Below, one piece after another: positions 27,080 to 35,228 of a stretch of DNA of 64,000 bases. The notes beneath the pieces are model-generated. The model searched no databases. It worked only from the letters and a program-made list of their open reading frames with translations, and was not told where the DNA came from. This stretch comes from JBCCGI01 sp039029355. Its GTDB lineage: Bacteria; Planctomycetota; UBA1135; GCA-002686595. The stretch spans positions 46,504 to 110,503 of the forward strand of contig JBCCGI010000021.1 in the NCBI GenBank assembly GCA_039029355.1. The letters run 5' to 3'. Position numbers and translations under genes: made by a program. Numbering within the stretch: position 1 is the stretch's first letter; each line of letters starts with the position of its first letter.

Positions 27080-29028
27080 AGCAGCGGCAGTTCCTCGAGG
27101 TCATCAACGAGGACGAGGCGCGCCGGCGCTTCGACGAGGCGACGGCGCACCTGACGCCGGCGCTCGAGACCGTGCCGCTCGCGGCCGCGCACGGCCGCGT
27201 GCTCGCGCGCGACGTGCACGCCCCGCGCGACGTCCCGGGCTTCGACCGCAGCAACGTCGACGGCTTCGCCGTGCGCGCCGCCGACTCCTTCGGTGCCACC
27301 GAGCTAGAGCCGGTGCACCTCGCCCCGTCGTCGGTGCAGCTCGCGGCCGGCAAGCCGCGCCAGGCCGCGGCGGCCGAGCCCGGCGGCGCGGTGCCGATCG
27401 CGACCGGAGCCGTGCTCCCGCGCGGCGCCGACGCCGTGGTGATGGTCGAGGACACCGCCCCCGAGGCCGGCGGCGCGCTGGCGGTGTTCCGGCCGGTCGC
27501 GCCGGGCGAGAACGTGTCGGGGGCCGGCACCGACCTCGCCCGCGGCGAGGTCGTGCTGGCGGCTGGTGCCGAGCTCAGCTCGCGCGAGACCGGGCTGCTG
27601 GCCGCGGTCGGGGTGGCCGAGGTGGACCTCGTCCGCCGGCCCCGCGTGGCGGTGCTCTCCACCGGCGACGAGGTGCGTCCGCCCGGGGCGCCGCTCGAAG
27701 TCGGCGAGATCCACGACTCCAACGGACGCATCCTGTGCGACGCCGCGACGGAGCTCGGCGGCGAGGCGCGGCACCTCGGCATCCTGCCCGACGACGAGGA
27801 GCGCCTGACCGAGGCGCTGCGCGCCGCACTCGTCGGAGACGAGGCCGCCGACGTGATCCTCTTGTCGGGCGGCACGTCGAAGGGCGCCGGCGACCTGAAC
27901 GCGCGCGTCGTCGAGCGGCTCGCGGCGGAGCTCGACGACTCGCCGGGGATCCTCGTGCACGGCGTCGCGCTCAAGCCGGGCAAGCCGCTGTGCCTGGCGG
28001 TCGTCGCCGGCCGGCCGATCGCGATCCTGCCGGGCTTCCCCACCTCGGCGATCTTCACCTTCCACGAGTTCGTCGCGCCGCTGGTGCGGCGGCTCGCGGG
28101 GCGGCGCGCGGATCGGCGCGGGCTGGTCGAGGCCGTCGCCCCGGTCCGCATCCCGTCGGCCCCGGGGCGCACCGAGTACTGCCTGGTCGACCTCGTGCCG
28201 GGCGCCGCGGGCCTCGCCGCGTACCCGCTGGGCAGCGGCTCGGGCAGCGTGCGCACCTTCTCGCGCGCCGACGGCTTCCTGCACATCGGGCGCCACGAGG
28301 AATACGTGCCCGCCGGAGCCAGGGTCCACGTGCGCCCGCTCGGAGCCGAGGTGCGCTCCGCCGACCTCATCGCGATCGGCTCGCACTGCGTCGGGCTCGA
28401 CCGGCTGCTCTCCCTCCTCGGCGCGGGCGGGCTGCGCACCAAGATGATCCCGGTCGGCTCGCGCGGCGGGCTCGACGCGCTGGCGCGCGGCGAGGGCGAC
28501 GTGGCGGGCACGCACCTGCTCGACGAGGAGAGCGGCGTGTACAACCTCCCGTTGCTGCCGGCTGGGGTCGCGGTGCTCGGGGGCTACGGCCGCCGTCAGG
28601 GCCTCGTCTTCCGGCCGGGCGACGAGCGCTTCGAGGGCCGCGCGCTGGACGAGCTGCGCGCGGCCGTTGCGCTGCCCGGGGTCCGCATGGTCAACCGCAA
28701 CCCGGGCAGCGGCACGCGCGTGCTGCTCGACCGGTTCCTCGGCGCGACCCGGGGCGAGGAGCCCGACGGCTACCACCTCCAGGCCCGGAGCCACCACGCC
28801 GTCGCCGCCGCCGTCGCCCAGGAGCGCGCGGACTGGGGCTTCACGCTCGACTCGCTCGCGGCGCAGAACGGGCTCGCGTTCGTCTTCGTGCAGGAGGAGC
28901 GCTTCGACGTGGTCGCGCGCGACGAGCGCCGCGAGCGCCCGGCGGTGCGCGCGCTCGCCGAGCTGCTGCGCTCGCCCGAGGGCGCGCGCGCGCTGCGCGG
29001 GCAGGGGCTGGTGCCCGACGCCGACTGA
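27076..29028 (+). CDS. moeA: MoeA fused to a periplasmic-binding-like domain
   Basis: 650 aa from a TTG start at 27076 that overlaps the previous stop (TTGA). The start fits because KQRQFLEVINEDEARRRFDE is a normal MoeA beginning. MoeA part, about 1-415: VPGFDRSNVDGFAVRAADSF, ATGAVLPRGADAVVMVEDTA, LSTGDEVRPPG, LSGGTSKGAGDLN and AILPGFPTSAIFTFHEFVAP. Residues about 420-650 are a PBP-like/LysR-substrate-like domain (LIAIGSHCVGLDRLLSLLG, NRNPGSGTRVLLDRF, ADWGFTLDSLAAQNGL), a known extension of some MoeA proteins thought to bind molybdate, tungstate or a pterin. With the upstream fusion this makes two MoeA paralogues, which in other organisms can separate Mo from W insertion. Confidence 0.9.
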   Translation: MKQRQFLEVINEDEARRRFDEATAHLTPALETVPLAAAHGRVLARDVHAPRDVPGFDRSNVDGFAVRAADSFGATELEPVHLAPSSVQLAAGKPRQAAAAEPGGAVPIATGAVLPRGADAVVMVEDTAPEAGGALAVFRPVAPGENVSGAGTDLARGEVVLAAGAELSSRETGLLAAVGVAEVDLVRRPRVAVLSTGDEVRPPGAPLEVGEIHDSNGRILCDAATELGGEARHLGILPDDEERLTEALRAALVGDEAADVILLSGGTSKGAGDLNARVVERLAAELDDSPGILVHGVALKPGKPLCLAVVAGRPIAILPGFPTSAIFTFHEFVAPLVRRLAGRRADRRGLVEAVAPVRIPSAPGRTEYCLVDLVPGAAGLAAYPLGSGSGSVRTFSRADGFLHIGRHEEYVPAGARVHVRPLGAEVRSADLIAIGSHCVGLDRLLSLLGAGGLRTKMIPVGSRGGLDALARGEGDVAGTHLLDEESGVYNLPLLPAGVAVLGGYGRRQGLVFRPGDERFEGRALDELRAAVALPGVRMVNRNPGSGTRVLLDRFLGATRGEEPDGYHLQARSHHAVAAAVAQERADWGFTLDSLAAQNGLAFVFVQEERFDVVARDERRERPAVRALAELLRSPEGARALRGQGLVPDAD

Positions 29029-29031
29029 GGG

Positions 29032-31461
29032 CTACGGCGCGGGCGAGAGCTCGATCGTGAGCGACTGCACGCCCTGCGCCGGCGTGTCGAAGAGCCGCAC
29101 GACGGGGAGATAGCCCGGGCTGCTCACCCGCGCGTAGCAGCGCCCCGGCGACAGGTAGAGGTGCTTGAGCCCCCCTTCGGCCAGCGGGCATCCGCCGGTC
29201 GGGCCGCCGCGGCTGTGCATGCCGAAGACAGCCAGCTGCATCCGCTGCCCCGCCGGCAGCGGCTCGCCGGTGGCCGCATCGACAACCCGCAGCTCGTAGC
29301 CCACGCGGCAGAACTTCGACGCGTTGATCATGGAGGTGGACACCCCGCGGCGCGGCTCCAGCTCGGCGCCGCGGTCGGTCGGGAGGAGCTCGACCTGGAC
29401 CTCCCGGCGCGCGCCGACGTCGAGCGAGAGGTCGACCAACCCGCGCGCTCCATAGGCGCGCGCCTCGATCCCCGCGCTGGCCGCACCGTCGGGCGGAGCG
29501 GCCAGCACGAGGTAGTCGTAGGCGGCTCCCGCGGCGACGCGCAGGTCGGAGGTCCAGCTCGCGCCCGCCTTCGAGCGCGAGCGCACGAAGGCCCGCACCG
29601 CGCGTCCTTCGGGACGCGCGCCGTCCGGGTAGCTCGCGGCGAAGGTCAGCTCGACGGCGCGATCGAGCACCAGCACCAGGTCGTCGCGGTCTTCGCCGCC
29701 GTCCACGAGCAGCCGCGCCCGCGCGTAGGCCGCGTCGCCGCTCCCGTGCGGGACGACCTCGAGCTCCACCTCGGCGGCCGGCCGCACGGGCTCGAAGCGG
29801 AACGCGCCGTCGCGCCCGGACCGCGTGACCGCGATGTCGGACACGACGTCGTCCGCGAGCGGACGCGCGTGCAGGACCGCGCCGTAGATCGGCTCGCCCG
29901 CACGGTCGACGACGCGGCCCGCCAGACGGACACCGGCCGCCAGGCGCAGCACCACGCCGCTCAGCGGCTCGTCGCGCGGCGTGTCGGGGAAGACCGCGAC
30001 CGCGCGCCAGTGGGTCCCGGGGCGGAACGCTTCGAGGCTCCACGACTCGTACCGGCGCTCGGCGCGGAGCGGGTCGATGCCGCCCACGACGAAGCGCCCG
30101 GCGGCATCGGTTCGGGCGACGTACCTCTCGTGGATGATCGGCGCGAGCACGATCGCATCCGCGAGCGGAGCGCCGGTCTGGACGTCGACCACCACGCCGC
30201 TGGCCGTCACGCCCGGGTCGGCGACGAGGACGAGCGGGTCGCCGTCCGTCCGCGGAACGTCGTCGCCGGCGAGCTCGGTGGCGAGGTAGTCGGCCTGCTC
30301 GACCACGCCCTCGGCGGAGAGCAGCCGCTGCACGTCGGGGAGCGGCCCCCGCCGCGGCTCGATCTCGACCGAGTGCAGCCAGCCGGCGGGGAGCTCGGCC
30401 TCGAACCGGCCCTCGCCGCCGATGCCGACCTCGACCGCACGCCACGGCGTGGCTCCCCCCGGCCCATCGTCCAGCCAGTCCGCCGGGCTACGCCCCTCGA
30501 GCGGTGCCTCGGATCGCAGCACGTGGAAGCGCAGGTCGCCCCCCGTGGCGGGCGGCCCGCCCGCTCCGACAACCACGCGGCCGCGCAGCGTGGCGGCTGC
30601 GCGCGGAGGCGAAGACGCGGCACCGGTCGCCGGCGCGCCTGCGGCCGCGGGCGCGTCCGGCTGCGCCGCGAGCTCGCGCGCCGGCGGCGCTTCCGAGCGC
30701 GCGGCGAGCGTCGGCTCGGCGGGAGGCTCGGTGCCGATCCGCTCGACGCCGGCGAGCGGAGCAACGCCGCGCCCCGCCGTCCCAAAGGTCCCCGCGACGA
30801 GCACGACCGCGACGCCGCAGGTGGCGACCGGCAGCCCGACCAGGGCCAGCCTGCGCAGCGCCTCTGGCAGCGGGCCGGCCGGCGGCGCCGGGTGCGGCTC
30901 GCGCAGCAGCGGGATCAGCGCGAGCCCCCAGGCGGACCGGTCGCCTTCGAAGCGCTCGTCGAGGCGCTCGCGCAGCGCCTCGAGCGCGCGCGCCAGGCGC
31001 CAGCGCACGGTGCTCGCCGAGACCCCGCTCGCCCGCCCGAGGTCGGTCGCCGAGCGCCCGTCGAAGTAGCGGCCCACGACCGCATCGCGCAGCGGCCCGT
31101 CGAGCTCCGCCAGCGCCTCGACCAGCAGGCGCTGGGCCTCCAGCCGCTCCGCCACCCGGTCCGGCGGCCGCTCGAAGCCCTGCGCGTGCGGCTCGCCGAC
31201 GGCCGCCTCGCGCCGGGCACGGCTGGCTTCGGAGCGCCCGCGCTGCCCCGCCGCGTTGCGCAGGACGCGCGCCAGCCAGCCGCGCTGGGTCCGCGCGTCG
31301 GCGCCCGGGGCGGCCGCCCGCGCGGGGTCGCGCAGGGCCGCGAGCCAGGTCTCTTGAACGGCGTCGTCGGCCGCGCCCGGATCGCGCACCAGGCGGCGCG
31401 CCAGCTCGGTCAGCCATTCGGAGTGGGCCAGGAGGTGCTGAACGGTGTCTTTGGACTGCAT
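29032..31461 (-). CDS. ECF-type sigma factor fused to a membrane helix and extracytoplasmic carboxypeptidase-regulatory-like domains
   Basis: 809 aa. Residues 8-75 match sigma region 2 (ADDAVQETWLAALRDPARAA) and about 110-165 region 4 with a helix-turn-helix (RSATDLGRASGVSASTVRWR). A membrane helix follows at about 204-226 (LALVGLPVATCGVAVVLVAG). The remaining 580 residues are Ala/Pro-rich and then beta-domains of the carboxypeptidase regulatory-like type, such as GVVVDVQTGAPLADAIVLAP and LAGRVVDRAGEPIYGAVLHA. This puts a DNA-binding factor and an outside sensor in one chain. Release by proteolysis would be needed for promoter binding, if it functions as a sigma factor. It lies 54 nt after the AOR gene on the same strand; its stop is 3 nt from the convergent moeA stop. 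Confidence 0.82.
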   Translation of the reverse strand: MQSKDTVQHLLAHSEWLTELARRLVRDPGAADDAVQETWLAALRDPARAAAPGADARTQRGWLARVLRNAAGQRGRSEASRARREAAVGEPHAQGFERPPDRVAERLEAQRLLVEALAELDGPLRDAVVGRYFDGRSATDLGRASGVSASTVRWRLARALEALRERLDERFEGDRSAWGLALIPLLREPHPAPPAGPLPEALRRLALVGLPVATCGVAVVLVAGTFGTAGRGVAPLAGVERIGTEPPAEPTLAARSEAPPARELAAQPDAPAAAGAPATGAASSPPRAAATLRGRVVVGAGGPPATGGDLRFHVLRSEAPLEGRSPADWLDDGPGGATPWRAVEVGIGGEGRFEAELPAGWLHSVEIEPRRGPLPDVQRLLSAEGVVEQADYLATELAGDDVPRTDGDPLVLVADPGVTASGVVVDVQTGAPLADAIVLAPIIHERYVARTDAAGRFVVGGIDPLRAERRYESWSLEAFRPGTHWRAVAVFPDTPRDEPLSGVVLRLAAGVRLAGRVVDRAGEPIYGAVLHARPLADDVVSDIAVTRSGRDGAFRFEPVRPAAEVELEVVPHGSGDAAYARARLLVDGGEDRDDLVLVLDRAVELTFAASYPDGARPEGRAVRAFVRSRSKAGASWTSDLRVAAGAAYDYLVLAAPPDGAASAGIEARAYGARGLVDLSLDVGARREVQVELLPTDRGAELEPRRGVSTSMINASKFCRVGYELRVVDAATGEPLPAGQRMQLAVFGMHSRGGPTGGCPLAEGGLKHLYLSPGRCYARVSSPGYLPVVRLFDTPAQGVQSLTIELSPAP

Positions 31462-31515
31462 GGCGCAGGGGAGATGCAGACCCGCGCCCCTCCGTTGGCG
31501 CTCTCCTTGGAAAAA

Positions 31516-33435
31516 CTAGAAGGCCTCGGCCTCGAGCAGCTCGTCGAAGCGGCCGCAGACGCGCTCGGCGAGCTGCGCGAAGAACTCCTCGGTGTTGAAG
31601 TACGGGAGCTCGATCGCCGGGTTCTCGGCGTGGATCTCGGACGGCATGACGTAGTCCTCGCGCCCGAAGCCCTGGGTCTGCTCGAGGCGGTAGCCGCGCA
31701 GGTACGTGCGGCGCACGATCGCCCGCAGGTCGTCGGCGTCGATCGCCAGCCCGGTCATCGTGCCGATCGCCTCGGCCATGTGCTCGTCCGTCATGCCGGC
31801 GAACTTGCAGATGCCGATCACGTCGTCGCGCATGATCATCGGGCCGCGCTCGGTGATCGCCTCGACCCAGTAGTCGAGGTCGGTCTCGCGCTCGAAGACC
31901 AAGAGCAGGTACGTGCGCATCGACATGTGCCCGCCCGCCAGCGCCCACGGGTAGCCGGGGTTGGTCTGGGGCAGATACGCCGGGAACTCCATGCCCTTGC
32001 AGTGCATCGCGAAGCCGGTCTCGCCGGTCTCTTCGGAGAGCCTCTTCGTGCCCTGCCCCACCTGCGCCAGACGTCCCTCGCCGATCTCGCGGACCACGCG
32101 CATGGCGCCCTCGTAGTCGCCGAATGCGAGACCGCCCGCGACCGGCGCCTCGGGGTGGCGCTTGTTGTACTCCATCGCGTAGGCGAGCGTGGTGCCCAGC
32201 GAGATCGAGTCCATGCCGAGCTGATCGCCGAGCTCGACCAGCTCGCAGCACTGCTCCTGGTCGAAGATGCCGAGGTTCGACGAGAGGAGGTTGAGCGGCT
32301 CGTAGTCGAGCTTCGCGCGGAAGCGGCCGGCGCTGCCGTCCTCGTTCTCGTCGTAGACGTTCTTGTGGCAGCGGATGCCGCAGCGGTAGCAGGCCTCGTC
32401 CTTGACGACGTACGGGCCCTCCTCGTAGGCCGGGCGGTACATCGGCTGCGAGAGCGCCTTGTCGCCGGTCGGCTGGAAGTTCATCTCCGGCATCGCCATC
32501 ACCGGGTGCAGCGCCTGCACGTTGGCCCAGGTGCCGCCGCCGCCGTTGCCGCGCGCCTTGTCGCGGAAGCGCCGGCTGCCCTCGCCGCGGGCGACGACCT
32601 GGTTGAGCTCCTTGAGCGTCTTCGGCGGCTTCGGTCCGCGCACGTCCTTGGTGTCGGCAACGATCGCCAGGACGTTCTTCGAGCCCAGCACGCCGCCGAT
32701 GCCTCCGCGCCCGCAGAAGCGCGGCTTGTTGTCGCCCGACTTCAGCTGGTTCTCGGTCGAGAGCGCGATGGCGGCGAAGCGCACATGCTCGTAGTTCTCG
32801 CCGGCCGGCCCGATCACGGCGAAGTGGGCGTCCGGATACCGGCCGTGGAGGGTCTGGATCTTGTCGTTGACCTCGACTCCGTGCAGGTCGGCCGCGTCGC
32901 GCAGCTCGAAGCGCACGCCGGCGCCGTCGCCCGCTCCGTCCTCGACGCGCGAGAGGTGCAGGTAGACCGGCCCCTCGGCGCGCCCGGTGAAGATCACCTC
33001 GTCGACGTCCAGGTGACGCAGCTTGGTTCCGAACTTGCCGCTGCCTGCGGTCCACATGGCCGACGGCGCGCCGGCGCGCGACGACTTAAGCGGCGAGAAG
33101 GCGTGGAAGTACGTCCGCAGCCCGGTCATGAACTCGGTGCCCGAGAGGACCCCGAGGTTCATGATGAGCGGCGCCTCGGGCGCGTACGCGTCGGGGACCG
33201 ACTCGCCGTCGAGCAGCTTGAAGCCCCGCGCGCAGCCGCCGAGGGCGTCGTCGAGGTCCTCGCAGCGCACGCGCTCGTACGCGACGGCGCCGGTGCCGAG
33301 GTCGACCCGGAAGCGGTTCAGCCAGAAGTCGCTCGGCCGGCGCTGGCCGGGCGGCGGCAGGTCGGCGGGGATCGCGCCGTTCGCGTCCCGGACCGACTGG
33401 GCCGCGGGCTCGTGCTGGTTCTCGTCGGGGCTCAT
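31516..33435 (-). CDS. aor: Aldehyde:ferredoxin oxidoreductase (Mo/W bis-pterin enzyme)
   Basis: 639 aa. The N-terminal AOR domain includes FCGRGGIGGVLGSKNVLAIV (240-259). The 4Fe-4S ligands are C349, C352, C356 (CYRCGIRC) and C543 (GICKFAG). The pterin-binding DxxGxD motif is at 404-409 in GDQLGMDSISLGTTLAYAME. All cluster and cofactor motifs are therefore present. AORs oxidise aldehydes to carboxylic acids (or the reverse) with ferredoxin, using tungsten or molybdenum. The ATG at 33435 is preferred over 33441 because AGGAGG lies 8 nt before it. It follows the ThDP enzyme gene by 25 nt on the same strand, suggesting the aldehyde comes from that enzyme. The moeA genes nearby could supply the cofactor. 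Confidence 0.93.
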   Translation of the reverse strand: MSPDENQHEPAAQSVRDANGAIPADLPPPGQRRPSDFWLNRFRVDLGTGAVAYERVRCEDLDDALGGCARGFKLLDGESVPDAYAPEAPLIMNLGVLSGTEFMTGLRTYFHAFSPLKSSRAGAPSAMWTAGSGKFGTKLRHLDVDEVIFTGRAEGPVYLHLSRVEDGAGDGAGVRFELRDAADLHGVEVNDKIQTLHGRYPDAHFAVIGPAGENYEHVRFAAIALSTENQLKSGDNKPRFCGRGGIGGVLGSKNVLAIVADTKDVRGPKPPKTLKELNQVVARGEGSRRFRDKARGNGGGGTWANVQALHPVMAMPEMNFQPTGDKALSQPMYRPAYEEGPYVVKDEACYRCGIRCHKNVYDENEDGSAGRFRAKLDYEPLNLLSSNLGIFDQEQCCELVELGDQLGMDSISLGTTLAYAMEYNKRHPEAPVAGGLAFGDYEGAMRVVREIGEGRLAQVGQGTKRLSEETGETGFAMHCKGMEFPAYLPQTNPGYPWALAGGHMSMRTYLLLVFERETDLDYWVEAITERGPMIMRDDVIGICKFAGMTDEHMAEAIGTMTGLAIDADDLRAIVRRTYLRGYRLEQTQGFGREDYVMPSEIHAENPAIELPYFNTEEFFAQLAERVCGRFDELLEAEAF

Positions 33436-33443
33436 CTGCATCT

Positions 33444-33449
33444 CCTCCT
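33444..33449 (-). promoter_or_regulatory. Ribosome binding site of the AOR gene
   Basis: AGGAGG on the minus strand, 8 nt from the ATG at 33435 and only 2 nt from the alternative ATG at 33441. The spacing decides for the inner start. Confidence 0.7.
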
Positions 33450-33460
33450 GGTGGGCGACT

Positions 33461-35113
33461 CTAGATCGCGCAGGCGATCTGACCCAGCCGATCGGAGAGC
33501 TTAGCGTTCTCGCGGTAGTCGATCGGCACGACAACCAGGGCCGGGCGGTCCGCGGCGAAGGCGCTCTCGAGGGTGTCCTGCAGGCGCGTGGAGTCCTCGC
33601 AGCGCATCCCGGCCCAGCCGTAGGCCTCGGCTAGCTTGACCCAGTCGGGGTTGCTGAACGAGAGCTCGGTGTGGCGCCCGAAGTGCCCCTCCTGCTTCCA
33701 GGCGATCAGTCCGTAGGCGTTGTCCTCCCACACCATGCAGACGATGTTGGTGCCGAGGCGCGCGGCGGTCTCCATGTCCTGGGAGTTCATCAGGAAGCCC
33801 GCGTCGCCCGCCAGCGCCAGCACGCGCCGCTCCGGATGGATGAGCTTGGCCGCCATCGCACCGGGCAGAGCGAAGCCCATCGAGCAGAAGCCGTTGGGAA
33901 TCAGGCAGGTATTGGGCTCATCGCACTGGTAGTAGCGCGCGATCCACATCTTGTGCGCGCCGACGTCGGACAGCAGCAGGTCGTCGGGGCCAAGCACCTC
34001 GCGCACGTCCCACAGCGCCTTCTGGGGCTTGATGGCGCCGACGGCGTCGTCGTCCTTCCACTCGGCGAAGTCGGCCAGCATGTCGGCGCGGACGCGCGCC
34101 GCCTGGGTGCTGTCGAAGCGCAGCGGCTCGCGCTCGACGCGCTCGTTCATCATCCACAGCGCGTGGGCGAGATCGCCGACCACCTCGACCTCGGGGCGAT
34201 AGAACTCGTCGACCTCGGCCGGGAGGAAGTCGATGTGCACCACGCGGTGCCGCGCCGGATCGCTGTTCCAAAGGCGCGGGTGGTACTCGACCAGGTCATA
34301 GCCGAGGCAGATCACGACGTCGGCGGCGTCGAGCGCGCAGCTGACGTGGTCACGCGCCTGGAGGCCGATGGTGAACAGGCTGTAGGGCGCTTCGCGCGAC
34401 ACGCAGCCCTTGCCCATGAAGGTGTTGATCACCGGGACGTTCGTCGCCTCACAGAAGCGGCGCAGCTGCGCGCTGGCGCGCTTTCGGATCGTGCCGTTGC
34501 CGGCCAGGATCACCGGGCTCTTGGCCTCGCGCAGGAGCCCGACCACGCGGTCCATCACCTTGTCGTCGGGCACCGGGCGGCGCACCTTTTGGGGCAGGAG
34601 CGGCGTGCCCTCGGCCGGCAGGTCGGCGATGTCTTCGGCCAGCTCGATGTGGCACGCGCCGGGCTTCTCGGCCTCGGCGAGCTTGAAGGCCTTGCGCACG
34701 ACCTCGGGCACGTTCTCGGGGTTGCGCAACGGCGTCGCCCACTTGGTGATCGGCTCGAACATGCCGACCACGTCCATGTTCTGGTGGCTCTCCTTGTGCT
34801 GTCGCTTGGAGTCCGCCTGGCCGGTGATGACCACGCACGGCGCGCGGTCCATGTTGGCGTCGGCGACGCCGGTCGTGAGGTTGGTCGCGCCCGGCCCCAG
34901 CGTGCCGAGGCACACGCCGGCCTTGCCGGTCAGGCGGCCGTACACGTCGGCCATGAAGGCGGCGACCTGCTCGTGGCGCGTGAGCACGAAGCGGATCGAC
35001 GGCGAGGTCTCGAGCGCCATCATGAAGTGGGCGTTCTCCTCGCCCGGAAGACCGAAGATGGTGTCGACTCCCTCGGCCTCGAGGCAGCGGACGAAGAGCT
35101 CGGCGGCGTTCAT
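33461..35113 (-). CDS. ThDP-dependent enzyme annotated-type acetolactate synthase large subunit
   Basis: 550 aa, full length for the family. It begins MNAAELFVRCLEAEGVDTIF-GLPGEEN and has the catalytic glutamate E48 in TRHEQVAAFMADVYGRLTGK. It continues with CLGTLGPGATNLTTGVADAN and KRQHKESHQNMDVVGMFEPI, and the ThDP/Mg motif LALAGDAGFLMNSQDMETAA. These fit acetolactate-synthase-like enzymes that decarboxylate 2-oxo acids and transfer the acyl or aldehyde unit. The PGEEN variant is seen in family members that, as far as I recall, often neighbour aldehyde dehydrogenases rather than ilvN. No small regulatory subunit gene is adjacent, so a branched-chain biosynthetic role is less likely. Its partner here is AOR, 25 nt downstream. 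The frame continues upstream without homology. Confidence 0.85.
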   Translation of the reverse strand: MNAAELFVRCLEAEGVDTIFGLPGEENAHFMMALETSPSIRFVLTRHEQVAAFMADVYGRLTGKAGVCLGTLGPGATNLTTGVADANMDRAPCVVITGQADSKRQHKESHQNMDVVGMFEPITKWATPLRNPENVPEVVRKAFKLAEAEKPGACHIELAEDIADLPAEGTPLLPQKVRRPVPDDKVMDRVVGLLREAKSPVILAGNGTIRKRASAQLRRFCEATNVPVINTFMGKGCVSREAPYSLFTIGLQARDHVSCALDAADVVICLGYDLVEYHPRLWNSDPARHRVVHIDFLPAEVDEFYRPEVEVVGDLAHALWMMNERVEREPLRFDSTQAARVRADMLADFAEWKDDDAVGAIKPQKALWDVREVLGPDDLLLSDVGAHKMWIARYYQCDEPNTCLIPNGFCSMGFALPGAMAAKLIHPERRVLALAGDAGFLMNSQDMETAARLGTNIVCMVWEDNAYGLIAWKQEGHFGRHTELSFSNPDWVKLAEAYGWAGMRCEDSTRLQDTLESAFAADRPALVVVPIDYRENAKLSDRLGQIACAI

Positions 35114-35154
35114 ACCCTCAGCACCTCTTTCGCGTGGGTTGGACGGTTCGTCGC

Positions 35155-35173
35155 AGACCCGCCGCGCGGGTCT
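35155..35173 (-). terminator. Hairpin between fecR-like gene and ThDP gene
   Basis: AGACCCGC-CGC-GCGGGTCT on the plus strand: 8 perfect pairs with a 3-nt loop in the 115-nt gap. No U-tract follows in the minus direction. It may attenuate read-through from the sigma/FecR operon into the ThDP/AOR genes. Confidence 0.4.
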
Positions 35174-35228
35174 ACGCCTCGCCCTACGAGCATTCGCCCG
35201 CGCCCGCGACCGGGCAAGCAAAGGGTAG

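Noticed and set aside
25556..29028. The two moeA genes as an assembly duplication
   Set aside because: The proteins share only family motifs, have different fusions and differ throughout, so they are old paralogues.
29161..33504. A 1447-codon plus-strand open frame
   Set aside because: Antisense to the sigma-fusion and AOR genes, both with clear motifs. Its composition (His, Arg, Gln, Val) is typical of reverse-frame shadows.
33461..35113. Calling the ThDP enzyme ilvB of branched-chain biosynthesis
   Set aside because: No ilvN or ilvC neighbour, and the PGEEN start motif differs from typical biosynthetic IlvB. The catabolic or decarboxylase-like alternative is kept open instead.
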